Origin: Orychophragmus violaceus
Taxonomy: Eukaryota > Streptophyta > Magnoliopsida > Brassicales > Brassicaceae
Assembly: GCA_030180135.1 (NCBI GenBank)
Contig: CM058239.1
Location: 39,779,789 to 39,843,788, forward strand
Reading direction: 5' to 3'
Length of the DNA: 64,000 nt
Both the position numbers and the translations under genes were made by a program. The notes under the pieces are model-generated. The model saw nothing but the letters and a program-made list of their open reading frames with translations. It searched no databases and had not been told where the DNA came from. This document shows positions 53,124 through 64,000 of this stretch, piece after piece; position 1 is the first letter of the stretch; each line of letters opens with the position of its first letter.

Positions 53124-53267
53124 AGAGAGCGGTACAGAGAGTTTATGAAACAAAACCTAAGAGAATAGAAAGCATAAATATACCAGTAGGTATCAACCAG
53201 TAAAAGAGTAAGAAAGGAGAAACCATTAGAATGGTTATGAGACTATTCCATCAACTAACACCAGAGA

Positions 53268-56200
53268 CTAATGGTCGGGCAGAAGAGGAGATTGGTGCAC
53301 GGCCGTTTTTTCCTGTAGCAGTAGCTGATGGAGCCAGGAGGGACCACCCCGTGCGACATACGATTGGAAGAGTCTGCAGTCTTTAATCACACTATCTGCT
53401 ATTGCATTTGCAACCATGTTCCTGCTTGACACCACATGTTCACAGCTAAAGCTATGAAAGAAGGCGAGAGATTCGAGTGTTGCATCAATGCTTCTTTGGA
53501 GATCTGGGTACAAATGTTGAGTAGTCATGATTTTCCGAGCAAGTTCAAGATCGGATTCAAAGATCACATTGTTGAACCGGAGCTGTTCCATGCTCTTAAC
53601 CGCCCATGACAGAGCTTGAAGTTCACTGTTTTCTTTTGATGATAGTTGTGCGAAAGATCTACGACCATGACAAAGCACCTCACCTTCAGAGTTTCGAACT
53701 ACCCACGCTGCTCCCCCATTCTGATTATGATGCGACCATGAAGCTCCTACGTTGCATTTTATGATTCCGTAAGGTGGTCGACGCCAAGGTTGTTGAGGGA
53801 GACCAGGAGGAGCTGTTTCAGTCTCGATATTATCTTCGTGGTTGACTTGAAACCAAATATCAGCTTCGGCATAAGCGATGGCTACGATCGCCTCTGCACT
53901 AAGACTAGTATGATCAAAAACATGGACATTACGTGCCTTCCACATTTGCCATAGGACCCATGGGATGGCTCGTCTTTTCCTTTCACACAATGCCCTGTCT
54001 TTCATACAACTGAGCAGGTAGTGAATATTCAAGAATACTGAGTTTGAAGAGAAACCTGCCGGTGGAAGCTTAATCCCTACAACCTCCCATACTTCAGTAG
54101 CAACCTCACAATTAAAAAAAGCATGACTAATGGATTCTACAGCATTACCACACCGCATACACGTTGTATCAACTTGAATGCCTCTTGATCTTAGACGTTC
54201 CTTGACTGCCACTGCACCTGATAAAGCCTTTCAGAAGAAATGCTTGATCTTAGGTAGTGTTTTGAGCTTCCATATGCTCTTCCAGAGTTGCTTCTCTATG
54301 GGTGGCAAACCTCGGGGCTGTCCATGATGATCCTCTTTTATCGAGTCCAAGAGTCTATATCCACTCTGCGTTGAATAGTGTCCCGATTTCGTAAAGCCCC
54401 ATTGATCAGAGTCTGCCTCCTGCCTTGGTAGTTTTATTGAAAGAATCAAGTGAGCATCATGATCAGAGAAAGTATCACGAACCATGCATGTGTTCCATTG
54501 GTTGGTTTGAGGTACAATGAGGTCAGAGACCATTAAGGACAAATTCACAGGCTGATTTTCCTTGTAACAGGGGTACCTTGGGAGCTTATCAATCACCCAT
54601 TTAAGTGCCCATACATTGGTATCTGTTCCATCGCCGATCTTCCTGACCAGACCTTTTAGCATCATCTCACGGCCATGTATAATGCTTCGCCAAGCAAACG
54701 ACGGTCTAGATCCTATACTGCAGTCCAAGAAGTTCCCATTTCTGAAATATCTCGCTTTCAAGACTCGTGCAACCAGAGATTCCGGTTGTGACCAGATCCT
54801 CCATGCTTGTTTCCCTAAGAGAGCTTGGTTAAACCTAGCAATGTCATGGAAACCCATACCTCCTTCTTCCTTTCTTTTACACAGATTTTTCCAAGATACC
54901 CAAGATATCTTCCTGCGGTTGTTGCCATTACTCCACCAAAATTCTATTATTCCACTTGTGAGCTTGTCACATAGGTCTTTAGGCAACTTAAACACCGACA
55001 TAGCATAAATTGGAAGCGCGAGTCACACTGACTTTATAAGAATTTCCTTACCTCCTTGAGATAGCATCTTTGAAAACCACCAATTGAGCCTACCATGAAG
55101 CTTCTCTCGTATGAAACTTAGGAGTTCCTTCTTGGAACCATTGAAACACTCTGGTAGACCTAAATATGTACCTTCACCTCCTTCTTTCATAATTCCCAGG
55201 ACCTCTTTCACAGCCTGCTTGTTAGTCTCAGTGATCTTAGAACCGAAGATAATGAACGATTTCTGAACATTGATAACCTGTCCGGAAGCATCTCCATAGA
55301 GCTTAAGACAACGCGCAATCTCTGTACTGTCCTCTACAGTAGCTCTACACATGAGTAAGCTATCGTCGGCGAATAACAGATGGTGAACCGATGGACTACG
55401 CGCATTCAGTTTGATACCATGCAGTCGACCCTTCTCTTCCGAAGTATTTAAACAGTTGACCAATGCTTCCGCACACATGATGAATATGAACGGAGACAAT
55501 GGATCACCTTGTCGTATCCCGCGTTCTGGTTTTATGAATCCATATGATCTGCCATTTAGGATAACAGAATATGAAACCGTAGAGATGCAACTCATTATCC
55601 ACCGAATCCATTTGTGATCAAAGTTCATTTTTTCCATCAAGATTTCGAGAAAACACCACTCCACCCTGTCGTATGCCTTCGACATATCAGTCTTGACGGC
55701 CATAAACGTTCCTGCTACGTTCTCCTTCGTTCTCAGGCCGTGAACAATCTCATGGGCAACAATGATATTATCGGTGATTAAGCGACCAGAAACGAATGCA
55801 CCTTGGGTGTCGGATATGATAGCAGGCAATACCACTTTCAACCGGTTGCACAAGATTTTGGACACTATTTTGTAGTGGACAGAACATAGACTGATAGGTC
55901 TCATGTCCTTCATCTCCGATGGGTTAGGGATTTTTGGTAAGAGAGTTATTTGAGTATGATTCCATCCGGGAGGTAAGAACGAGGATTCAAAGAAGCTCCT
56001 GACTTCTTTTATCACAGACTCACCAATTATGTGCCAGAGACGTTTGTAAAACACTCCAGTGAATCCATCTTTGCCCGGTGCACTCGAGCCTTTAATACTA
56101 AACACTGCATGTTTTATCTCATCATCTGAAATCTCAGCCGTCAGCATAGTATTCATCTCGGCCGTGACTCTGCCTTTGAACCCTTGAAACAATGATTCAA

Positions 56201-57413
56201 GATCAGCCGGATTTGTGCTCATAAAGAGCTCACGAAAATATGTCACAGCAACGTCTCCCTTTGCTCCTTCTGAAAACACTTCTTCTCCATTGTCATTGTT
56301 TAGCATCATTACTCTGTTTTTCATCTTCCTGCCTTTGACGCTGTTCTGGAAAAAAAGGGTGTTTTGATCTCCAGCTTTTAACCACTGCTCGGTGCATTTC
56401 TGTCGCCAAAAGATTTCCTCTTCTTTGTACGCTCGTGACAGTTCCAGCTTTAACCTCTGCATCACTGATGCTCTAGGATGGAGTTGTCTTATTTCTTGCT
56501 CAAGGTATTCTCTCAGCTTCAGTATTCTGTCCTTGGAGTTAATATTCGCTGATCTCTTCCACCTCGATATCTCTCTGCGACATCGAGCAATCCGATCCAT
56601 CAAGCCGACTGCATCCGGCTCTACTCCATACCAGCTTTTTTTCACTATATCTTCAAACCCATGTTTCCTTATCATCCTCTTATCAAAGTAAAATCTCCCA
56701 CGGCCTCTATCTTCTTCTTCCCAAGCGAAAGTTACATAGACTGGTCTATGACCAGACGCCCACATATCCCAATATTCTGCTTTGCCTCTCGGGAATAACC
56801 TGAACCACTCGTCGTTCCCAAAACTCCTATCCAAGCGACATTGAACCCATACTTTGTCGCGCCAGCCTGCCCAAGATAATGAGATCCCTTCATGTTTTAA
56901 CTCTTTCACTTTACAATTCTCAACCATGCTTCGAAAGTTCCAGAACGTTGACTCATGTCGAACTGCTCCTCCCATCTTTTCTTCATTTCCTAACAATTCA
57001 TTAAAATCGCCAACGAGCAGCCATGCATCATTTCTCATAAGACCAATCGCCATAAGTTGATCCCAAACATGTTGGCGCCTCTCCCGTATCGGTTCTCCAT
57101 ATACGCAAGATACAAAGAAGGAGAGAGACCCCAAGCGAATCCGTAAGTCAATAATGTTTTTGTTGTTCGAGATAACTTCCACATCATAACTTTTCTTCCA
57201 GAAAACTGCCAAACCACCACTTAAACCCTCTGGTTCAACAGTAACCACACCGTCATAACCCAAACTCAAGCGTAATTTATTAATGTAATCAAAACGTTGC
57301 TTAGTTTCACAAAGAAACATAAAATCCGGAAAATGAGTACGCCTTATCTCACGGATCCGCTGAACTGTCTCCGTGCTTCCTGCACCTTGACAGTTCCAAC
57401 TCATGAAGCTCAT
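53268..57413 (-). pseudogene. LINE-3 ORF2: endonuclease, RT, zinc-binding region, RNase H, two stops
   Basis: One frame of about 1,381 codons is broken by TGA at 55023-55025 and TGA at 54231-54233 (the latter in a HFFxKALSGAVA context where Trp is usual). The endonuclease has MSFMSWNCQGAGS, GDFNELLGN and SWAG, but the last motif reads WASGHRP, losing the Asp of the conserved SDH. RT has GKDGFTGVFYK, MSKAYDRVEWCF, RQGDPLSPFIF and FADDSLL. zf-RVT has CMRCGNAVESISHAFFNC, and RNase H has CNVGASW (Gly where the first catalytic Asp is usual), ENSELQAL, FESDLELA and NMVANAIAD. It is close to LINE-1 ORF2. Confidence 0.9.
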
Positions 57414-58153
57414 TGGGATGACAGCGGTTTCAATATGGACCTGAATGATCTTTAGTACAAGAGACTTCAGACACAGTCTTGATCATCCACAACTTTTAAC
57501 CGATTCAGTATAAGCAGCTAATTTTGTACATCTTGATTTGCAAAACTAAGAACCAGAGTTCCAAAAGGCCGATATTAACCAATTCACAATAACTATGATA
57601 AGGCTTGCAAACAAATGAAGCTTCACTCGCAGATGATTATACCCAAAACGAAGATCATAAAAAGGAAGAGAAGACGAAATTGACTGTGGAAACCCCTAAA
57701 ATCCTGAACAGGTTGTTCACGGATTTCGTAATGATAGAAGCAAAATCCGACACGAGACTTACGATCTCGACCACCACGAACACCGCCTCTCTGATTCTAG
57801 GTCTACGACGGAGTTTAAGCGAGAGAGAAGAGCACTTCGGCCGAGAAGCTCCGCTTAAACTTCTTTTTTTTTTTTTTTTCTTGAGATTCTGCCCTCGTGA
57901 TGTGCTGCAAACGACGAGCTTCCTAGAAATACTCTCCGGTCCAAGAGCAAGCGATTGGAGGGAAAGCCAGAGAGCAGGTGCTGACAACAAAGGAATTGGA
58001 GAATCCGATGATCGGAATGATGATTGCCGGAGGCAAAGGAGATAAAATCACCAAGATTGGATCGGTGAATTGACAATACGTTTCTTATAGAAAAATGATT
58101 TAGATAGGAAGTATGTATGGAATTTGACCCAAAAAAAGGAAACCTGTATAGAA

Positions 58154-58196
58154 AAGAAAAAAAGAAAAAAGAAAAAAGAAAAAAGAAAAAGAAGGT
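58154..58196 (+). repeat. (GAAAAAA)n simple repeat
   Basis: A run of about six A-rich heptamers; short reading frames crossing it are artefacts. Confidence 0.9.
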
Positions 58197-58261
58197 CGTA
58201 GGAGGTCGACGAAGAGATATGGGACCCACGTGTTGTTAAAAGAAAAAGAAAGAAAAAGAAT

Positions 58262-58335
58262 GGTGGGCGGGGACATCGAACCATATATTGAAGTTTTAGA
58301 TGGGGGTACTCAGTTACCATTGAGCTATTTTAAAC
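58262..58335 (-). other. Degenerate tRNA-like sequence with A- and B-box matches
   Basis: The minus strand has TAGCTCAATGG (58318-58328), fitting the Pol III A box, and GGTTCGATGTC (58272-58282), close to the B-box consensus GGTTCGANTCC, at tRNA-like spacing. The acceptor stem does not pair well. It could be a decayed tRNA gene or the head of a SINE. No poly(A) or TSD was identified. Confidence 0.35.
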
Positions 58336-58339
58336 CATT

Positions 58340-60002
58340 GTTTCATATGCTAAAACAGATTAATTTATCTTTAGACGGGAGCACGTGACCCCATAGTCAT
58401 GCACGTGTCCACCCATGGCTATAATCTAAATTTGAAATATCTCAAAACAGCAAAAACAATGAAATCTAAAAAACAATAAAAAAAAATAAATCATATTTCT
58501 AACTCATAGTATTTTAAAAATTAAAATCAAAACTAAATCAAATATAATAAATTTGTAATAATATAAAACTGATAAAATCGTAATTGTATTCGAAACTAAA
58601 ACAGAAAAATCAAATATATCTTTAAAAAATTAAATTCAAATCAAATATTTACACCATGACATTTATTAAAAAAAAACTACACAAATAAAATGTATAGTAT
58701 AAAGTTTACATTTATAATTAAAAAACATATGTGCTCAGCGCTTACCAGACAATTGTATACAATTAAAACATGAAAGTTTTATGAAACTAACATTAGCTTG
58801 ATGTGTATATTATGGATTGTGTCACTGATTTTATTTGGACTTTTATTTTTCATTTAAGGTAATAGTGCAAACTAACTTCTAACTAATTTACTTATCATAT
58901 TTACAAATATCTTTCATTATTTTAAATGTAAAAGTATAATTTATTTTTACTATAACAAATTTAACAAAAATATTTTTACTCAATATCATTTCTAAATTTA
59001 ATTAAGTAATTCGAATTTATTATTAAAATTAATATAAATTAATTTAATTACTTTTTGATATTTAAATTAAAATATTTTAATACATATATATATTCCATAA
59101 ACATAATAAATTATTAAATAAAATGGTAAATAGAATTAAATGATTCAATTTTCAATACACCAAGTATTTTTTATATATAAAACAACAACATTCAGTGTTT
59201 TAACATAATTTAAACTTTTTAAAAGTGAATATTATAAAACAAAAAATACTATAAAACAAATTCTGATTTATAAAATGTTTTTATTAAAAAAAATTAGAAT
59301 ATTAAAAAAAGATTGCTATATTTTATTTTGATAAAATAATAAAACTAGTCTATATATATATTTTAATGCTCTAATTTAATATAGGTCATTACAAAATATT
59401 TTTTAATTTCCGATTATAAAATTTTAAAAACGAAGTTTGCTCATTAAGAAATGATTACAAAAATTATTTAAACAAATTTTAATTCTATAAAAATTAAATT
59501 AAGTTAAACCACTACAAAAACATAAATAGATTGTTATGTTTCTACTTTTATTAATATTTAATTATTAAAATATTAAATCATAATAATTTTTACATATAAA
59601 CAATTGTTGTTCTATAAAAACATTTTAGATAAATAAAATAAAATAAAATAATATCAAATCACCTTTTACAACAATTATTTTATTAAAAATACTGTAAATT
59701 TATTTTAAAACTTGTTTTTATAATCTGAGCTAATAATTATAAACAAGATTAAATTGTATAACTAAAAATCTAAATTATTAATAAAAATAAATAAAAAATT
59801 ATATTTTAAAATAAAAATAAACCCCCCTTATATAATGCGAGTCAAAATGTAATAATTTATTATTACAGTTACATTGTCCCAACTACCAAACATTTCATCT
59901 ACCTAAACATATATTCCAATAAGAAAAGATAAAAAAAACTATAGTCAGAGAATTTATTAAAAGAATAATACAAGTTGTGTAACATAACATTGTGCAACTC
60001 CT
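58340..60002. other. AT-rich gene-free stretch
   Basis: No reading frame, TIR or LTR was found. It is dominated by A/T runs such as AAATAAAATAAAATAAAATA at about 59632. It may hold old, unrecognisable elements. Confidence 0.6.
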
Positions 60003-60007
60003 CCTTG

Positions 60008-61175
60008 CTGAAACGATCAGGTTTTAATCCCTAGATCTACACTGCAAGTGCACAGACGTGAACTAGTGGTATGTAGGGTATCGAATCCACAGAGACTCTA
60101 AACTCTTGCGATAGATTATAGAATTTCAGGTTAAGCTAGGTAGAAGCGGTAGAAAACAGTAAATCAAAACAGAAAGCAAGTAAACGGTTTGTAAATCAGA
60201 AGGCGAAGGCGTCAGGTCAAGCGAGTTCTCAGAAAATCAGGAACATAAGCTAATCAATCAATCGGGATATAATTAAGAACTGTTCTAGAACTAGAATCAC
60301 ATAATTATAACAGACCAACTTTCCTTGCGAATATTATCTATGTCTAACAACCTAGCAAGCCAACTTTCGTTGCGAATCCTAGAGTTCTAAACAAGCATTA
60401 ATCTCAAGTTCTTTCATTCACAATTCTCCTAAGACAAATTTCTTTGCAAATAGTCAAATTGCTCATCTAAGTTCTTTCTAGTTAATTAATCAACTTTCGT
60501 TGCAGAAATCAACCTAACATCAATAATCTAATTGGCCAATTCAGATCAAGCATTAAGAACAACCCTAGATGAAGAACTAGAAAGATATGAATCCCTACAG
60601 ATTAATCAACCTATAATTCCATGAAATCCCTTGTGATAATCCCTAAACCTAACTGGTAAACTACTCAGACATGATCAATGAAACATAAATCATAATGAAT
60701 AGAAAACCAAATAGCATAAAACAGATAAAGAAACATGGGTTCGAAATCTCTTCTCTCTCGAGCACAAGATCAGCCCCTAACTCTCTCAAAGTAAATCAAT
60801 GCGTCGCCTAAACAATGACTTAAAAACCCTAATATAATGATCTAATCACGGTTGGGGCTTCTTTGTAATTATGAGAAACTTCGTGACCAAAGTGCAATTT
60901 CCATATTCTTTATTAACTCCCGCGAGAAAGGTCCATCACGCATGTGCATCGATCGACACCAAAGGTGTATCGATCGACACAACTATCAAATATCGACAGT
61001 GAACTCATCTCTCGGGTAAATGCTCCAAATAGCTCCAGAATGCGCCATAATCTCCAAATCCGCTCCAAACGTACCTAGACCTGTAAACACACATAAAAGG
61101 ACTCCAAAGGACTCTAATAGACTCGATAAGAAGACATATACCATGGTTAAAAGCCCTAAAATCCATGGTATATCA
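60008..61175 (-). repeat. 3' LTR of the Gypsy element (1,168 bp)
   Basis: On the minus strand it runs from TGATATACCATGG to CCTGATCGTTTCA and matches the solo LTR at 29680-38969. Around 60400-60480 it holds the uninterrupted version of the Copia-2 target site (GAAAG once only). A palindrome pair lies at 60947-60979. Confidence 0.9.
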
Positions 61176-62440
61176 ACTCCCCCACACTTAGCCTTTGCTT
61201 GCCCTCAAGCAAAACAGAGAACTAAAATGTAGTGAAGAGGTTTGAAAACTTTTAGAAACTCTTTTCATCTTAGAAGCAACAACACTCAGATTCTCCTTAG
61301 TAAGCCACATGAAAATGAACTTGCAGACATCAAGACCAACATGTACTTCCCCCACACTTATCAACTATCCTGAGTAAACTCCACAATCACATTCAAAGCA
61401 TCCAAATTCACCATACTGACTTCTATAAGCTATTAAGTGCGGTCTCACCTATGGGGGTATCGATCAAAGAACACATGGACTCTTACTCTGTTAGCATCTG
61501 ACCACTCAACTGTTGCTTCTGGTCCCTTTCTTCTCTTTTCCCTTCCTTAGCACTGATTTTTCCCCACTGGGCATCATTTTAATTTTTCTATCAGTGCTCT
61601 TCCCTTACTGGGGCATACTTTGGACATGTTTCCATGGATGCACAGGAGGTAATAGGGGTCTCTACCACTCTCGTGGCCACTTCGAAGCTACTAGCTTATC
61701 CTTAGTTTATCTCTTTTTTTTTTTTTACTTTCAAGGAAGGGGAAGGGAACCATAATCAAACAGGTTTACAAGCTGTGCCAGAACCAACAGAGAAATCCGA
61801 CTCGAAGTATACCAAGCCCATAGGAGAGAAAATTAAGTCAAGTTAAAGGTGAAGTCAAGTAATGGATTCTCTGAATACCCGAAGTATATGGGTGTCCTCA
61901 GTAGGCTGGTCTGTGTTGGGTTTTCTAATAGTCATAGATCATCTGCAAGTCATCTAATGGTCACTTAAGTTCCTGCAAGTGTGGTAATCTTCTCAAAAAG
62001 TCCTTGTTTCCTACTCAATTTTGACTCAATAAAACAGATTTTTGACTGACTCTAAGAAAACAAAAGCGTGCGTCAGTAGCTACCTCCCCCACACTTGAAA
62101 CACACTGTCCCCAGTAGTGTCAAGCTCAGGATTGGCGAGAAAAAGCAGAATTAAGAGAATCCAAAAAGAGTCAGAACACTTACCTGTCGTCGGCCTGCGT
62201 CGATCTATGCCACAAGTGGTGTCGATCGATGCAAGGCGATTATGCCCACGGTTATGTAAATAACCGGTGTCTGAACCGTAATTAAATCGCAACTGTGTCG
62301 ACCGATGCACTATGTGTGTCGATCGATGCAGTGCAATTCTGCCTGTTTCTCACGCCTTTGAACACACCAAAACAGAGAAATCAAAAACACTGAAACAAAA
62401 CGGAAAATGAAAAGAAAAACAAACCTACTAGTGGGTTGCC
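61176..62440 (-). other. Non-coding 3' interior of the Gypsy element with repeated purine tracts
   Basis: The true polypurine tract (plus strand CTCCCCCACACTT, 61178-61190) abuts the LTR. The same string TCCCCCACACTT recurs at about 61348 and about 62085. Two palindrome pairs lie at 62198-62231 and 62296-62328. No gene is seen. Confidence 0.7.
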
Positions 62441-62542
62441 TCCCACTCAGCGCTTGTTTTCAGTCATTAGCTTGACTATGGTAAGGAGATCGGACTTATG
62501 GGGGATTCAACAGAGACTTTGAATGTCTCTGTGAATGTCTCT

Positions 62543-62878
62543 TCAGACGGTATAAGCGTTCGGATCATGAAATCTCCCAAGGAAAGAGCGAAGAGAACCA
62601 GGGTGGGAGCGAAGCTTGGGTGGTATTCTGCCTTTTCCTGCATTCAAAGCAATGCGGTTAGGAGGTTTAATATTAGATGATTCATGCCTTACCTTTGGTG
62701 GAAATGAGATGTCTGGAGCTTTCTGCTTATGAGCAGTTGCAGGCACTGAAGATGTTAGAGCATGTTCAAGAGGAACCGCCATCTTCTTCTCTCCAATCAG
62801 ACTCTCTGGTTCCACTACAACACTGAAGCTCTGTCCATCAATGGTGGATCTCTGCAGTCTGTCCATTCTGAACTTCAA
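62543..62878 (-). pseudogene. Gypsy pol remnant after protease
   Basis: The 111-codon frame starts MKFRMDRLQRSTIDGQSF, the stretch that follows protease in plant Athila-type pol, and then loses similarity to anything I know. The RT that should follow is absent. It is likely the left side of the deletion junction. Confidence 0.5.
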
Positions 62879-63441
62879 CGGTTGTCTCCCAGATAGAGAT
62901 CAATCAATCCACGTCTCACATCAATCACTGCGCCCGCAGTAGCTAAGAAGGATCTACCAAGCAGTAGGGGATCATCCGGTTCAACCACATACTTCAATAC
63001 CACAAAGTCTGTTGAAATCAAGTAGTTTCCAACTCTGACAGGAATGTTCTCAAGAACTCCTTCTGGATACTTCTTTGATCGATCAGCTAGGATAAGAGAG
63101 AACCTAGTAGGCTGGAATTCCATCAGTCACAATCTCACAGCCACAGAGTATGGCATGAGATTCACACTAGATCCTAAGTCACAAAGAGAATGCTTGAATC
63201 TGTCCTTAGAGATGGAACAGTCTAGCTCAAAGGCTCCTGGGTCTGGAAGCTTCTCTGTAATCTGAATCAGATTCTTTTCCATCACTGTCATGCATTTGGC
63301 CTCGTCTAGCTCCTGTTTGGATAGCTTAGGAACTTTAGGATAGGGCATCTGTCGCTCAGAAACTCGTTTTGTGACTGTTGCAAGTTTCTGGTCTCGTCTG
63401 GGATCTGTGTCGACCGATGCACGATGTGTGTCGATCGACAC
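62875..63441 (-). pseudogene. Gypsy aspartic protease with one stop
   Basis: Two open stretches in one frame (63441-63130 and 63123-62875) are split by a TGA. The first has PKLSKQELDEAK and the active-site block CDLGSSVNLMPYSVA. The second has EFQPTRFSLILADRS, PEGVLENIPVRVG and PDDPLLLGRSFLATAGAVIDV. These are the retropepsin landmarks of Athila/Tat-type Gypsy elements, which cut gag-pol. The first residues of the upstream stretch are out-of-frame palindrome sequence. Confidence 0.8.
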
Positions 63442-63998
63442 AAGGCGATTTTGAGCAATTCCATCAGATGTATCGGGACTGTATCGATCGATGCACGAAT
63501 TGTGTCGATCGATGCTGTCTCAGACAGACAGAATTCACCCAGAAAATCCGAGATTATGCTCTCTTCTTCTTCCATCAAGTTAACCTCATCTCTTATGAAC
63601 ACATCATTGACGGATCTGTTTTGTTCAGCTCTTCCTGATTCATTTTGCCTTTGCATTGCTCCAGCAGTCTGCTGAACTTGAACATTTAGCTTCTTCACAT
63701 GTGTGCTCAAAGATTCAAACTTCCCATTCAGATTTTCATACAATGCATCTATCTTTGAGTTGAAGGACACAGTGATCTGTTGTTGTTCCTCAAGAAACTG
63801 CTCCATCATGGCTTCCAATCTGCTCCTATGTGTAGGTGCAGGCGGTGCTTGGTAAGAAGAAACACCATAGTTCCTCAAGAAGGAGTTACTCTGTTGCTGG
63901 AAGGGTTTCTGAAAAGCAGATTCCTGATTGTAGAACCCAGTCTCTCCAACGTAGTTGATAGCTTCTTGCAGATACTTTCCAAGTAAAAGACTATGCAA
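63306..63998 (-). pseudogene. Gypsy gag C-terminal region carrying palindrome pairs
   Basis: The frame is open to the right edge and covers Gln-rich gag sequence (EAMMEQFLEEQQQ, LYENLNGKFESLSTHVKKLN, a predicted coiled coil). No zinc knuckle is visible in the window. Two palindrome pairs (63408-63440 and 63482-63514) lie inside the frame and encode the repeats ASIDTIRASIDT and CRSTHIVHRST. The frame is shifted relative to the protease, so gag-protease fusion is broken here. Confidence 0.75.
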
Positions 63999-64000
63999 AG

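Larger units (their letters stand above)
53041..58085 (-). mobile_element. LINE-3: non-LTR retrotransposon with 16-bp TSD, no ORF1
   Basis: TATAGAAAAATGATTT stands at 53025-53040 and 58086-58101 as a perfect 16-bp TSD. The A-tail (plus-strand T-run 53041-53050) adjoins the left copy, so transcription is leftward from about 58085. ORF2 fills 53268-57413. The remaining 670 bp at the 5' end (57414-58085) is too short for a normal ORF1 and shows only a 111-codon frame with no domain, so ORF1 is deleted or absent. The 670 bp of AT-rich DNA to its left (52351-53024) holds no gene. Confidence 0.9.
60008..64000 (-). mobile_element. Gypsy (Athila/Tat-like) element, 3' part, RT and integrase missing
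   Basis: Leftward element whose 5' part lies beyond the window. Reading the minus strand: gag C-terminus, protease, a short pol remnant, a final pol-end motif near 62430-62470 (NKR followed by GGNPLV, typical of the end of plant Gypsy pol), a non-coding region, polypurine tract and the 3' LTR. RT, RNase H and integrase are absent, so about 3 kb of pol was deleted. CTTGC at 60003-60007 would be the TSD, but its partner is outside. Confidence 0.82.

Noticed and set aside
57855..58320. Phe-rich minus-strand frames
   Set aside because: They are poly(A)/(GAAAAAA)n simple repeats read backwards.

Overview
This is plant nuclear DNA, almost certainly from a Brassicaceae species. The evidence is an intron-containing pectinesterase gene of Arabidopsis type, tRNA-iMet-primed Ty1/Copia elements, L1-type plant LINEs with DUF4283-like ORF1s, and Arabidopsis-type CCCTAAA telomere-like repeats. 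Only two host loci are visible: a decayed Sec14/CRAL-TRIO lipid-transfer gene (pieces at 1236-1796 and 8829-9640, minus strand) and a pectinesterase gene (exons between 41723 and 50175, plus strand). Nearly everything else is retrotransposon, much of it nested, and many insertions can be dated relative to each other from matching 5-bp or 16-bp target-site duplications (TSDs).

Layout. 1-1233: 3' end of a Copia element with its LTR. 1236-9640: the Sec14-like pseudogene, split by Copia-1 (1797-8828, minus, TSD CTTGG), which has nearly identical LTRs and a gag but a ruined pol. 9855-10974: two inverted-repeat (MITE-like) elements, the first full of degenerate telomere-type repeats. 11014-16752: a LINE with both ORFs open, overlapping as ATGA. 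17000-40757: one old LINE cut into three pieces. Its first break holds a 10.7-kb non-autonomous element (17653-28334, TSD TCCTG) with 3.5-kb LTRs and a protein of tandem zinc knuckles. Its second break holds a solo Gypsy LTR (29680-38969, TSD GATGG), itself entered by a solo Copia LTR (TSD TATTT) and by a full-length Copia-2 (31150-38561, TSD GAAAG).

41723-50175: the pectinesterase gene, whose second intron carries Copia-3 (42330-49123, minus, TSD CTATT) three bases past the splice donor. Copia-3 contains a chimeric block made by template switching. 50322-52350: tandem repeats and a poly(A) retroposon remnant split by another solo Copia LTR. 53041-58085: a LINE with a perfect 16-bp TSD, no recognisable ORF1 and two stops in ORF2. 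58102-60002: AT-rich DNA with a tRNA-like patch. 60008-64000: a Gypsy element (Athila/Tat-like, minus) with gag and protease but no reverse transcriptase or integrase in view. Its LTR preserves the empty site into which Copia-2 jumped elsewhere in the window.

The most striking unexplained signal is a 12-bp perfect palindrome, TGTCGATCGACA. It occurs almost always as a pair whose starts lie 20-23 bp apart, most often 21. I count 25 such pairs. They occur in three Copia subfamilies and in a Gypsy family that is unrelated at superfamily level, in LTRs, in gag leaders and inside gag coding sequence. They are absent from the LINEs, the zinc-knuckle element, Copia-3 and the host genes.
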